From NCBI GenBank assembly GCA_964030785.1, contig OZ034968.1, forward strand, positions 57,148,399 through 57,212,398: a stretch of 64,000 bases of DNA. The letters are read 5' to 3'. The notes under the pieces were generated by a model, which did not search any database, had not been told where the DNA came from, and saw only the letters and a list, made by a program, of their open reading frames with translations. Shown here in pieces: positions 23,095 through 34,093 of this stretch. Each line of letters opens with the position of its first letter. The stretch's first letter is position 1. The position numbers and the translations under genes were made by a program. Source of the stretch: Siderastrea siderea (lineage: Eukaryota; Cnidaria; Anthozoa; Scleractinia; Rhizangiidae).

Positions 23095-23594
23095 CAAAGC
23101 TGTCAGCGCGACCGCCGCCATCCCCTCTTTTCCCGCGTTTCGAATGAAATTCAAGGCATTTCAAATAGAATTGTGCGCATGCGCGACATTAGTCTCCTTT
23201 GTTTACGTGAGTAGATCGCGTTGTTGCTGAGTTCCCCTAGATGTTCTCTTTCCAAATTTGCGACTCAGCTTAACATTCGTCACTTCCCGATGATTCGTAC
23301 ACCAGAGAAGCTTAAGAATGGCTCGGCATTAGTTATCCATGTAGCAAAGCTGTCAGCGCGACCGCCGCCATCTCCTCTTTTCCCGCGTTTCGAATGAAAT
23401 TCAAGGCATTTCAAATAGAATTGTGCGCATGCGCGACATTAGTCTCCTTTGTTTACGTGAGTAGATCGCGTTGTTGCTGAGTTCCCCTACATGTTCTCTT
23501 TCCAAATTTGCGACTCAGCTTAACATTCGTCACTTCCCGATGATTCGTGCACCAGAGAAGCTTAAGAATGGCTCGGCATTAGTTATCCATGTAG
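23095..23594 (+). repeat. 250-bp tandem duplication spanning element end and host flank
   Basis: CAAAGCTGTCAGCGCGACCG begins both units (23095 and 23345), and both end with TTATCCATGTAG. Each unit contains the right end of the 5.7-kb element, its target duplication and the adjoining copy C intron, so the duplication postdates the insertion. Confidence 0.9.
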
Positions 23595-24169
23595 TTTTGA
23601 AAAGTAGAATTTGAAAAGTAAATAGAGGATTTCATCCAGTGCTTCCGAGTTGAATTAAAATAATAATTCTGGAATATGATTTTCAAGGTTTGAAGGTCTT
23701 TGGTTTCACCAGAAGTATCACCAAAATCCTGATCCTTGTCTTCGGATGCGTGAAACATTTCTTCTCCTATCGTGTCATTACTGATGAAATAACCCAGTAC
23801 TGAAATAAGCAGTCAATATCATCAGAAGCAAACACGATGAATTTCTTCAATATCTGTACAAAATTTCGCTATCTTGTTGTTTGGAATGGTGTGCTACCTT
23901 TATATTGTACTCGCAGAGTTTCTGTTTCGTTCTTTAAAGTAGGAAATAATGGTGACCATTGTGATTAACCTGAAAAATTCAGCCTTCTGTTCACGTTTTT
24001 CTTTTCTCATCTAGATCTTCAGTTCACTTATGAGTTTATTTCATACATTCACTCTCATTTCTTTAAAGTTAGTTACCATCTTTGACGGATAATTGAAAGA
24101 AAGGAATTAGAAGAAACTGTGCAAACTGATGCAGATCATCATGTTTTCTTTTTTTACGTCTTTTTGCAG

Positions 24170-24192
24170 CCGAAATCTTCTATGAGAATTAA
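24170..24192 (+). pseudogene. Copy C exon 7: tail AEIFYEN
   Basis: Follows TTTTTGCAG; ends in TAA. An AATAAA lies at 24266-24271, as in the other copies. Confidence 0.65.
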
Positions 24193-27100
24193 CCACCACC
24201 ATGGGATGGAAAACGTATAGAATTTGCTGTAGCTCAGCTACCTAAAGATCCGTTTACACGACAGAAATAAACAGACCACACGTGTTAAGATAACTACCAT
24301 ATATAGGAATACCGTTAATTGAGGTCCCGAATTAAGTTGCGGCTTTTAAGCCTATATATAGGTGGTTTGCATCCGATCCCTAGAGATTCAAGAGATAATG
24401 ACGTGATGTCTATGTTGGATGGCATAAACAAAAGGAGCAAACGAGAATAATTTTTGATTACGCCCTCCGGACCTAGGCATCCCCACCTCATTTTGTTAGG
24501 GAAAAAAAGGGTTAGACGGCTGATAATTTTTACAATACTGACAAAAATGTTCGTCCACTCTATTGGCCCCTTTCTCTTTGCTCCGAAACTGACATCTTAC
24601 AGGAAGCAGTGGATGCACAGAATAAGTAAACTGTTTTCAATCTTTCAAAAGCATAGAACTACAAAGTGATAGTGACAAACGGGAAAACTTAGTTTGAGCA
24701 TACTTGCTCGATAAACCAAAAATACCGTGTGGCACTAAAAATTTTTGCGGGTTCTAATTCTTGCGATTTTTGCGGTTTTTTTCACCATCCCGCCAAAAAA
24801 TTTTCCCGCAAAAACTTTCTCCGCAAAAGTTTACTCCACTGTCGAAATTATATCATCACTGCCTCTGTTTATTAACAGTAGATAGCTTTGATAAAGAAAA
24901 CAGTGTACGTTTGAAACACTGGACTTTGGATGGACTCTTAATAAAGCTAAGATTATGAAAATATATCAATGAATACGAAAAAAGGAAAACCAAAAAACGT
25001 CCATCACTTTGCTGTTTTACTGTCTTTATAACATAGAGGGCAAAATTACTGAATGCTGATTGGTTGAGACAGAGGGCATTTTTTCTTAATTTTCTTTGGG
25101 ACGAGGGCAAAATTACTAATTTCTGATTGGCCAACTTTGAAAACTTTGAAAACACGCGTGAAAATTTATCCTTAATTCTTCTCGGCCTCATGCGATTACA
25201 TATACCAATACCGTGTTTCTCGTGCGAAGTCCTTTATACATAACATTTGTTTTACCTATTGGATTCGGTTTAACAAGCACTGCCCCCGCACCGATTACTG
25301 GGGAGTTCACGCGCAGCTAGACTTCACCAGCGTAGCTGAGAAACTAATTGAAGGCAATTCGTTTCAAACTCCACTGTTTTGCGGTAATCTATTTTAGTCC
25401 CTGAGCCTGGGTTGGAATGGGGACTCCTTAACTCAGGGAATATGAAAGCTATCACAACACGAAACCTTCGAAGGTAGATAGTACGTCCAAAAATGTTTCT
25501 TTTGTGGTCCACTGTACGACTCATGACGTCACGCCATTTGGCAATTGCTTTCTTCACAAAAGTCGTCGAAAACCTAATTAAAGAACAAATATGATCTAGA
25601 CTAATGTAAAACTGACGTAGCGCACGAAAGTTCAAAAAAGGTCCGCAACATGACCTGCTGTCCTCACTTGACGTGTAAATTACGACATTCTTTTGAAAAA
25701 CGGCTGCCATCTTGTATCAGTCGCCCTTTTGGATTTCTTGCTAATTTTCCAAACTTTCAATAAACCATTAATATTGGCCAAGTACTAGTTAAAAGTAATA
25801 AAAAGAACTCTCAAATGATATAAAAATGTACAAACATGGTCGCCATTGCAACATCAGATTTGATTAACAATGACATACCATAACATATTATTCCCGGAAA
25901 ATTCATAGTTTTTGCAGACTTTTTCTTGCATATTGAAGGCCGCGGGTGAGAAACTAAGTCATCAGTATTTATTTATTTAAAGTGTATGCACGAAGTGCAA
26001 CGAATGGTAGCGACACTGCGAGAAATATTCATGAATAGGCTCTTCAGTAAAACTTTCAGTTTCTGAATCAATAATTGTACGTGCGTTAAAACTCGTGTGC
26101 TACTGAGCTGTGACTTTTAAGCATTTTTAAATAACAAAAAACTGTGAAAACTCTCCGGCTTTTGTTTACATTCAAACGTTAATAAAAACTTTTTAAAAAT
26201 TTTCCAACTTAACAAAACAAAGCAAAAACTACAGTGATACTCCTTATAGCTAACATAGAGCTTGGGAAACGATTATATTCTTCAATCCAAATATTTGCGA
26301 TCTCGAAATTGCAACGTATTGTTCTTTTCTGGACAGTGAACAATAGCTGCTAGAATTTAATTTCCATAATTAGCATAATCTTACCTTACACATTCGTGTT
26401 TATTCGGTAAGCCTTCGGAAGCCCTAAAACCACCAATTTTGTGTCCAAGAATACAGCGCGGATATGGAATTTCCTGTGCTGACACATCAGGCAGACATAC
26501 TAGGTATATTGTAGATTGTCACAACAGAAGCAATTTTTTCAAAGAGGCTTTTGAACAAAATATTGAGCGCTTCAAATTTAAACATGGACAATTTTACGCA
26601 TTTAAAAGCTTGCAACTTTCAATGGAACTCCAAATCCTATAATCGGCTTCTGTAAATGTGACACAGTAGAGGTTTTAACTGATCAATGAGTGGTAAAATC
26701 AAGACGTGTTGTCTTCTCCACGAAGAGAAAACTTGGACATGGAGTCTCGTTTTACAAACTCTTAACTTTGGGAGCTCATAGCAAGGCAAAGAAGCGCAAT
26801 CTATCAATAGAAAAACAGCTTTGTTGCACTTCCACCATTCCCCAAGCTCTCTGCAAAGTTTCAACGGAATCGGCTCCAAAAAGGTCAAGATATAACATTT
26901 TTTAGCGTAAGACCTCCACCAAAATTTTGCCTTATAAATTTATTCATGAGTAGCTTGTCACCTACGGCCTTAAAATGCTGTAAACGTTCAAAAGTCAGCG
27001 CCGACACTGAGCACCCCTCCCCCCCCCCCCCACTCCATCCCCTCTCGCCACACCATGCTAAATAAGCGCGTAGCGCAAGATGGCAATTTTTTCTTCGCAC

Positions 27101-28052
27101 TGGACACGTTTGTTTGTTTTATATTTATTGGCGCAATTAATTAGGCATCTCATCACCGATAGCGAAAAGTTTGTATTTACGAATTTGGCTTGACCTGATA
27201 ACGTCACAACCCAACAAAAAAGAAACAAAGGTATTTCGCTGCTGCACGAGCCGTCCAGTAACGCTCTGGTTAATGAAGGCTTAGAAGACATAATGAGAAA
27301 TGAAGAAACATGTTTATTCATTTCTGTTGTTTATATGCTGTTGGCCTCCCAATTAAGCGGAATTTTGACGAAAGGAAAGGAGACTATTTCAACACCAGCT
27401 GGTATGGGTTTACACGCACCAATTTTTATGGTTCAAGGTTATTTCTTTTTCGGTCTGTTAATGAAAAAGCAACAACTTCATTACTAGAGATAAAAAAAGT
27501 TGAAAGGAGTTGTTTGACGGAATAATAAACGACAAAGCAATTCGTATAATATCATGCAGCAGCTTTTGCTCAATTACTTAGAATTCTACCCTTCAAAATA
27601 TGCATTTTAATGATTAAGTAAGTCTGTTTTCGTATCAAAGCTGCAAACTACTTCAACTACTTCAAATACAACCAACGAATTCCCGATATGAATCATCTCA
27701 GATGTACAGAATGACTACTGAGCAGCCAATTACGACAGGAAATCACCTCAAAACTGACTCGTTTATAAGAATGCACAAGAATCCTTGTATGACGCCACAC
27801 ACATTTGCGCTACTCTAATTCCATATATGGCCAATCGTATTGCCTAAGGGGATAAAACTCAAACCATAATTTGTACTCAACTTTTATGAATATAAATTAT
27901 GAAAGGACGTTAATACGAAATTATCATTTGGTTCAGCATTAACAATTCATGTCTTTTTTGATTATAGCGCTTCAGAAAGGAAGCTGCTACGGTCACGCGA
28001 GCAAAAACGTTTCACTTTATCAGAGACCTTGTACTTCAGCGAAGAGAACAGA
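24193..28052 (+). other. Intergenic region between copy C and gene 2
   Basis: The 3' flank is shared with copies B and gene 2 up to about 24720. A left end of the TACCGTGTGGCACTAA MITE follows at about 24725. Two tandem-like GAGGGCAAAATTACT motifs lie near 25039 and 25103, a CATCTTG-type repeat at about 25500-25900 and poly-C near 27007-27030. Just upstream of gene 2, 27990-28052 resembles 47366-47430 of gene 3 and probably is 5'UTR. No other gene is recognised. Confidence 0.5.
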
Positions 28053-28659
28053 ATGTTCACGTTAGCTTTGTTATTTGTGTTAAAGATGGTTGTTTTCGGT
28101 TCTTCACAAGATTCGGACGCCTTTTTAGACCTAAATCTAAACAAGACTTATGGTAGTACAGCTGCTCCGGCTTCAGAATTGGCTAAAATAGCTATTCCGC
28201 CATCAAGCAATTCATGCCCTGAAAAGCTTAGCACTTCTTGGCTGTTAAGCCCACCGTTTATGAAGTTGACTATTAGTGAAAGCAATGGAAGTGGAGTTCA
28301 AAAGCATGGTATTTTCCGTGACGTTTTGGATGGCGCCTTGAACAAGTGTTGCGAAATATTAAGCGGAGGAAACAAGACTTTCATAGATTACAAAGCGCAA
28401 GCTGCAGCTAACATATCACTCCTGCATCAAGATATCCTGAAGGGTGAAGCTGATCTCATTCTCCCTGTACAAAGCGATGACGATAGATACAAAAGTTATC
28501 TTCCGTACCTTAGGATCTTGGAATCACCTGGAATCGTTCTTATCCAAAGAACTGATTCCTTTCAGCGATGGGATAGCGAGAACATTCTCCTGTGGAATGC
28601 TATCAGTAGCGTTAACCATTTTGCTGTCTTCTGTAGCGGGGATGTGTGTCTGGGCGATG
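28053..28659 (+). pseudogene. Gene 2 exon 1: signal peptide, S1, broken M1
   Basis: The start MFTLALLFVLKMVVFGSSQ is chosen because it gives a signal peptide and aligns with the gene 3 start. An in-frame ATG 24 bases upstream (MYFSEENR) would bury the signal. S1 landmarks are SWLLSPPFMKL, HGIFRDVLDGAL, SLLHQDILKGEADLILPV and ILESPGIVLIQRTDSF. These follow the iGluR pattern of a lobe-1 GEADLAV-type strand, then a PFM..GI-type strand. After NAISS the frame shifts; M1 (LTILLSSVAGMCVWAM) is in the other frame. Length 607 bp, which leaves the wrong phase at gtaagt. Confidence 0.85.
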
Positions 28660-30211
28660 GTAAGTGATAGTGAAATGGTAAATGGGCGAAGGTAAATGAT
28701 AGTGATAATGTTATCTTCGTGAGGAGCTATTTAAACTAGCGAATTGCGAGTTAATGCTGACAGCTTAAACAAAATCCAATTTCTATCGTTTTAAACGATC
28801 AGCACCAATAATTAATGCAAAAAGTCATTTAATAAACTTGTCACTTCGATATCCATGCCGCAAGGACTTGGCGGGAGTCTGTCATCAGTATCGCAAAGAT
28901 CATGGGTTCAAATCCCGTTCAAGGTTAAATTATTTTCATTTTCAGGCTCTATTAGTAACTTCGTAACCTTTCGATGCAAACTCGTACCTCCACCGTAGTA
29001 CAACGATTGAGAGAAGGGGGGGAGGGGGGAGAGGGGAAGTGTTTGTTGTGTTACAATACTCCGAAAAGGTTTTATCTTTGTTAGATAGCCTGTGTTGTGC
29101 ACTATAAGAGGAGACAGATATTATGGGTTTTTTGCACTGATTAGGGGCCTGAGACGTCATTAAAAATGACCGTTAAGGTGGTCACCATCTTGGATTTTAC
29201 AAGAAATTAGAAAATTACAACCCCCAAAACTGAAATTTGTCATTCTCGACATGCAGATATAATAAAACAATTTGCTCCTTTGTAGACATTTTCTCCTTTT
29301 TTCCACCGAAATAAGTGGAAAACACACATTTTTATTGAAAATGGGCTTGACCTTAAGGTACTTATGACTCACATGACTAACATGAAGAATATCTAACCAT
29401 TACCACTTCATCGCTACTCTTCACGCCCCTTTCTACGAGAACTGATAAAAGCAAAACTACAGCGACAAACCAGTGAGGAGTGCCGGATCTTGTGTGGACC
29501 TGGATCAGTAAAAATCTTGAAGACGAAAGAAAACAACAGTAAACTGATCCTTACGGCGAAAAGATCGACTGTTGTTTACTTTCTACGAGACCCGTACCAT
29601 CATGTTTCCATCATTTAGCCAGGAAATAAGGGATATAGTAGAAATTTTTGAAGCGTATGTAGGAGTGCTGTAGTGCGAGCAATAGCCCTATAAATTCCCC
29701 CTGGCCTACTGCCTGATGAGGAAATTACAAATAAATCCGAGAATCAAAGAAAAATCATTGACGCCGGCGTGATTTGAACCCATGAACCCCGGATCAGATC
29801 ACCGTTCCTCTAACCAACTGAGCTACGAGGCCAAGCTGGAGAAGGTCGTGAGAATTAAGATATTTAATTAGCGGATTTAGCTGTAATTTCCTCTTCAAGA
29901 CCTCTTCCAACCTGCTGGCTTTTAGAGGCAGCCCTTCAGAGGATGTGAATAAAATTAAACCGTGACCAAACGATTGCCTATCCCTACCTAACTCCACCTT
30001 ACCACACTAATGCCATCTAAGCCAATTTAGATCAAAGGCGGCAAAGACCCCCTACCCAGCTAGGAAGAAATAAACCCTCATTCTGATTTTCTCGGGCGTT
30101 GCCATCCAGCTAAGACTACAGCTACTTACTCCGACTTGTTGGCATGCCTTGAACCTGAACGCGTGTTTTCGTATAATATAACAGAAGCTTTACCCATTTT
30201 GCTTTAACCAG
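28660..30211 (+). other. Intron 1 of gene 2
   Basis: Contains a truncated tRNA-like SINE fragment (about 28889-28926, ATGGGTTCAAATCCCGTTCA), a CATCTTGGATT repeat at about 29150-29400 and a minus-strand tRNA-like remnant (29761-29833). No gene. Confidence 0.5.
29761..29833 (-). repeat. tRNA-like remnant (SINE head)
   Basis: The minus strand has GCCTCGTAGCTCAGTTGGTT as a D-arm and GGGTTCAAATC as a T-loop. The acceptor ends do not pair and the T-stem is poor, so this is a decayed tRNA-derived sequence, not a tRNA gene. Confidence 0.5.
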
Positions 30212-30306
30212 GAAGCTACAGAAAATTCACAAGAGTTTGGCAGACCATTTTATCGCGGCGTTTTTGACGGTTTCTGGTGGGCCTTTGTTACTATGTCAAC
30301 GGTTGG
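30212..30306 (+). CDS. Gene 2 exon 2: pore helix and STVG
   Basis: 95 bp, phase 0 in and 2 out. It reads EATENSQEFGRPFYRGVFDG, then FWWAFVTMSTVG. The aromatic WW pair and T-x-STVG are the pore helix and inner filter of K+ channels. The filter codon for glycine is split by the intron (GG|gtaaga). Confidence 0.9.
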
Positions 30307-31073
30307 GTAAGAACGTAGTTTCTATTACATAACAATAGAATGCTTCTATCAGTGACTTACCAGGTAATAGACGTTTCTCTAGCAAGATAATGAAGATCAA
30401 GGCTTCTATGCTTGTTCAGTGAAGAACTTCAAGGGGGGGGGGGGGGGCGAGACGGTGGCACTTCAAGGTGGCACTTCTAAGTTCTTATAGTGGAACTCAC
30501 TGATTTATAGTGACATATTCTCAATACCTACAGTAAACGTGAATATAGAACGAGATATGGAAGTGTGACAATGGTCCCTTTACACAGTTGTGGACAGCGA
30601 TATATTCAATATGCATTGAAGGCGTTATATATATCGCGTCATGCCTGGGGGCTGGGAGGTTGGGTCGCTGAACACACTCTGAGATGTTGTTAGACAAATG
30701 CGCAAAAATACAAAGAATGGGGCATGGTAATATATACAACGCTAAGAATTGTGAAATATCTATTGCTATGCAAATGTTTTTGTTTTATTTCCAGTACTGA
30801 AAATGGTGAAGTTTTTCTTTGTGGTCCATTAATTAAATGGGGTAAAGACGTCACCAGCCGTCATGCATCTTGGATTTTCTGATTTTTCCGAATTCATTCA
30901 ATTCATAAAATTAAAATTGACTCAAAGGTAATCAGAACAAACAGCAAAAAACGAAATTTGGCTAAGGAGACAAATAAAACAAGTAATTAAAATTTATATT
31001 TATAAATTTGAGGACCGAAACAGATTATAAAGAAATGACAACATTGTTCTCATTTTAACCTATTGACTTGCAG
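30307..31073 (+). other. Intron 2 of gene 2
   Basis: Poly-G tract at about 30434-30447 and the GACGTCAC/CATCTTGGATT repeat at about 30845-31030, matching 1-290. No gene. Confidence 0.5.
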
Positions 31074-31230
31074 ATATGGTGACAAGACTCCAAAAACCAT
31101 AACTGCTCGCCTATTTACTGTGATGTGGATAATGGTCGGTATAACCATTTGTTCAATACTAACAGCTACACTGTCCAGTGCTTTGACAAACGTCAAAGTG
31201 GAAAAATATGACGTCCTTGCAGGAATGAAG
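31074..31230 (+). CDS. Gene 2 exon 3: YGD and M2
   Basis: 157 bp, reading YGDKTPKTITARLFTVMWIM ... SILTATLSSALTNVKVEKYD ... GMK, then gtatac. Same phases as copy A and gene 3. Confidence 0.9.
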
Positions 31231-31947
31231 GTATACGTATCGACAGAAGCAGTTCATATGAATACCGTCCAAAGAACAAATAATTTAATATTTAGATTTA
31301 GCCAAGCCTAAAAGCGGAGCCGCCAAGGAATAAACTGGTGTTCGTTTCTCAAAAATAGTCCTGAAACTTTTTGCTCTGAAATATATTTCCGGGCTTTTTT
31401 GGCTCGTTTGCTTCCAAAAAGTGTTTCTCAAAAAGCCCGAAAGTGTTCCGAATTGTCCTCCAATATTTTGGGGATCTGTTCTGAAAAACCAAGTCTCGAA
31501 AGGTCATTCTAGAGGCTGAGCATCGGGCATCAAAGTGAACACATATTTTACTCACGAGCCGTCTTGCTTGGTGTTTGCAATGTTTCCATATCCTGTCATT
31601 AACTTTCAAGGCTTGTCAAATCTCCTTTGATTATTGGCTGTTCGCTTGAATGAACTGCGGCGCTCATTTCCAGCAACAAAATAAACTTATTCAGGACTGT
31701 TTAAATGGGTTATCTTCATCGCGCTTGGATGTTAACAAATAACATGAACTGCCACTATTAGTCTGGTCATAAATTTATACTGACATCTCACCGGCATTTT
31801 ACTGGGATTACCCGAAAGAAAGGATTTGGGGAGCTTCGAAGCACTTGTAATAAACTTATCGAAGAAATGTCGCGTAGGTTTTAGCAGCCGCGAAAAAATT
31901 CGAGCACTTTGAGGAACACTCATTACTTACCGGATAAAATAGCTTTA
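31231..31947 (+). other. Intron 3 of gene 2, left part
   Basis: A fragment of the TTTAGCCAAGCCTAAAAGCG repeat at about 31295-31320, then a stretch with several AAAAGCCCGAAA/TTTTGG motifs. No gene. A TA at 31946-31947 borders the transposon. Confidence 0.5.
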
Positions 31948-32135
31948 CAGTGAGGACACTCGAACCATGAACACTTGACATTTTTTTGTGCATTTTCTTG
32001 GTGGTTAACCGATGAGAGCTCTTCGTATAAACAAAAGGATTAGCATTTTTTAGGCGCTGTCCAATCACAGCGGTGGCGGGAAAATATGATGTGAGTTTTA
32101 TTTGTCGGCGTCTCGGCAATATTTTCGAACGTGAA

Positions 32136-32905
32136 ATGGCCTACGCTCCTGCTAACTATGCTGGTAAGTACAATATTTTTCGCTAGAATCAAGTTATCTT
32201 TCAAGTTTTTATTGCCACTGAGTCTTTTTTATTCCTGTTCGGCAAAGGTGAATGCAAAGTCGGTGTCAATCGACAGCAAGGGATATACGACAATGGCAAA
32301 TCTCGGGAAAAAGTGCTTGATCTACATCATCAAGGGTCTTCGCAAAGAGAAATTTCACAAACTATGCGGGTTAACATCAGATATGTAAATAAAGTTGTCC
32401 AATTCTACGAAGATAACAACTCGTCTCTGGCTGGGCCGCGAAAAACACCGGTTCGAAATAAAATGTCAGTAGTTGTTGTTGAATACGTTGAGTCCGAGAA
32501 ATTATGTCAACCTAGTATGTATACGAGTGAGATTCAACAGAGTTTGTTGTTAGATGGATTTTCTCCCCTGGTAATTTACCATCACGGTCTGCAATAAAAA
32601 AGTGCATTCGGGAAGACTGCAAAATGACAAAGAAAAAGGTTTCCCAAGTACCCCAGAATCATTGTCACAAGCAAATGCGGACTACACCGATTATTTTCTT
32701 GATCAACTTGGACAACATGACTGTACAAAACTTCATTTTTTTGACGAATGTGGTGTTATTGGAACATCAGGAAATCGCGTGTAAGGAAATTCCTATACTG
32801 GATAACCTGCGATTGAAATTCAGCGCTACGCCTCAAACGCAAATTATACGCTCAACTTACTTCATTCCGTAAACGGAGTGGATTACTTTGATGTTTTGAT
32901 AAAAA
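32136..32905 (+). pseudogene. Truncated transposase (HTH and first DDE segment)
   Basis: A start MAYAPANYA is followed by a GTAAGT donor at 32164, so a small intron is likely. Coding resumes by about 32250 with VNRQQGIYDNGKSREKVLDL, then HHQGSSQREISQTMRVNIRY, an HTH. SLAGPRKTPVRNK follows as linker. After frameshifts come DYTDYFLDQLGQHD and KLHFFDECGVIGTSGNRV, with D/E where the first DDE aspartate is expected. It ends near SVNGVDYFDV without the second and third catalytic residues. Confidence 0.65.
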
Positions 32906-32992
32906 GGCAACCTAACATATCAAACGCAGCTTACTGGAGCATAGCATGAGTAAAGTACAATTACACCATTTGCATGCAACCCTTTTTTCCGT

Positions 32993-33957
32993 TCACTGTA
33001 CTCGGAGAGGGTCAACAATTCCATGTTTATACTCTTCGATAACACTCGGCAATCTCCAGTCGTAAGTTTCCTCTAATGGGACTTTATCTCGCAGTGCTCG
33101 CTGGAGAATCATTAAGTCTCTATCCGAGGCAGAACGATCTAAATATTTGGCTGGGTTCTGTTTTCTTAGACGTGGTCGCATGATGGCCAAGAAACTTGAT
33201 TTAGCTCGTTGGCGGAAGCGCTAAATACGTCGTGGTCACTCTTAGCTTTCGCATACTTTCGTTCAAGTTCTTTCAGTTCACGCTGTAAGGTGCGAATATC
33301 GGCCAACAATTCTGGGTGTTTGTCCTTTAGCTTGCAAGAGTTTACATCGTTACAAGGGCTTTTCTTACAATTTGTTCGGTTGTGGCCTGACGAATGACAA
33401 ACAGCACACACTTTTCCTTGCCTCTCATAAACATTTCGTAAATCTTCCAGGGCTTTTTGCTTCCCTTGTAGATGACTTTTGGCACTTTTAACTTGCACTT
33501 CTAGAAGCTTAAGATTTTCTGACCGTTCTGTAGACCTTCGGTCCAAAGGACTTTGAATCGCTTGGGCGCTTTGGTTCGAAGTGGTTGCGCTCGCTCCGGG
33601 GCTCGCATCAAAACCAAAGTTGATGGCGGCCTCAGATGACTGTTGCTGGGACGTTTTATTCACAGATGTTTCAACACTGCTTAGACTTGGTGTCATATTC
33701 AGTCGTCTTGGCTTAAGGTGGTTGGGCTGACCAGTTTCTGTTTTGATGTTGTTGAGCTGGGCCTCTAATACGCGTCTTTCTGCCAGTAACAGCTTATCAG
33801 GAGAAGGGAAGAACGAGTCCATATCCTCTGATTTCATGTAAGCCAGTGATCTTCGCGAGCGGAACCCCCTGCTTTCGAACTGGAGCGAACGTCTTTCCAA
33901 TTTCATTCCAGGAGATAATGATTTGAACCAGATATAAACTTCACTCTTGTCAGCCAT
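32993..33957 (-). pseudogene. Zinc-knuckle/coiled-coil protein of the transposon (one frameshift)
   Basis: The first 263 codons are open from MADKSEVYIWFKSLSPGMKL. A polar, Ser/Gln-rich middle (NKTSQQQSSEAAINFGFDAS) leads to a heptad-like helix (KLLEVQVKSAKSHLQGKQKA) and a zinc knuckle CAVCHSSGHNRTNC (C-X2-C-X4-H-X4-C). A second helix (LADIRTLQRELKELERKYAK) follows. A one-base deletion near 33213 (TGGCGGAAGC against TGGCGGGAAGC in the other copy) then diverts the frame. The true C-terminus (RPRLRKQNPAKYLD ... DPLRVQ) follows in the next frame to 32993. Zinc knuckles usually bind RNA or single-stranded DNA; a role in transposition is a guess. Confidence 0.65.
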
Positions 33958-34093
33958 GATCGCTATGTTTCACTCTCAATATGACTCAACAGATATAAAT
34001 GTACGAGCCTCGTTATGAAGTGACTTCGTGATTGGATGATGCTAAAAGAGCGGGGGAAAAAGTCTAGTGTTCATGGTTCGAGTGTCACCACTA

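Larger units (their letters stand above)
17472..23203. mobile_element. Large non-autonomous hAT-like insertion, 5.7 kb
   Basis: The ends are AACAAAGGAGACTTTTGTC and, inverted, AACAAAGGAGACTAATGTC. TACGTGAGT is duplicated on both sides (17463-17471 and 23204-23212), and the empty site is preserved in copy B (CATACGTGAGTGATCGCG near 13281). It hosts a further TIR element (19419-20745) and SINE pieces (20847-21177). I see no transposase; the small ORFs have no recognisable domains. Confidence 0.7.
15186..24192 (+). pseudogene. iGluR-like K+ channel, copy C (exons 5-7, decayed)
   Basis: Exons 15186-15472, 16294-16501 and 24170-24192 match S2, M4 and the tail. Exon 5 has an in-frame TAG (EYLK-stop) and exon 6 a TAA near its end. 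The last intron, about 0.85 kb in copies B and gene 2, is 7.7 kb here because of nested transposons and a 250-bp duplication. No S1, pore or exon 4 belongs to this copy. It is clearly non-functional. Confidence 0.85.
31948..34093 (+). mobile_element. Tc1/mariner-like element with convergent zinc-knuckle ORF
   Basis: The 2146-bp element is bounded by TA dinucleotides. Its inverted ends are CAGTGAGGACACTCGAACCA at left and, inverted, TAGTGGTGACACTCGAACCA at right, continuing through TGAACACT. The plus strand holds a 5' transposase segment (32136-32905), the minus strand a zinc-knuckle ORF (32993-33957). TA flanks and HTH-plus-DDE coding put it with Tc1/mariner. The missing C-terminal half of the transposase, replaced by an unrelated antisense gene, makes this a non-autonomous derivative with cargo. 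Confidence 0.75.

Noticed and set aside
28029..28052. Upstream in-frame ATG (MYFSEENR) as start of gene 2
   Set aside because: It would place eight polar residues before the signal peptide, and gene 3 starts at the position equivalent to 28053.
27990..31230. A bacterial or contaminant GluR0 gene
   Set aside because: Consistent GT/AG introns at conserved phases, SINEs and eukaryotic M4 exons show it is a host nuclear gene.
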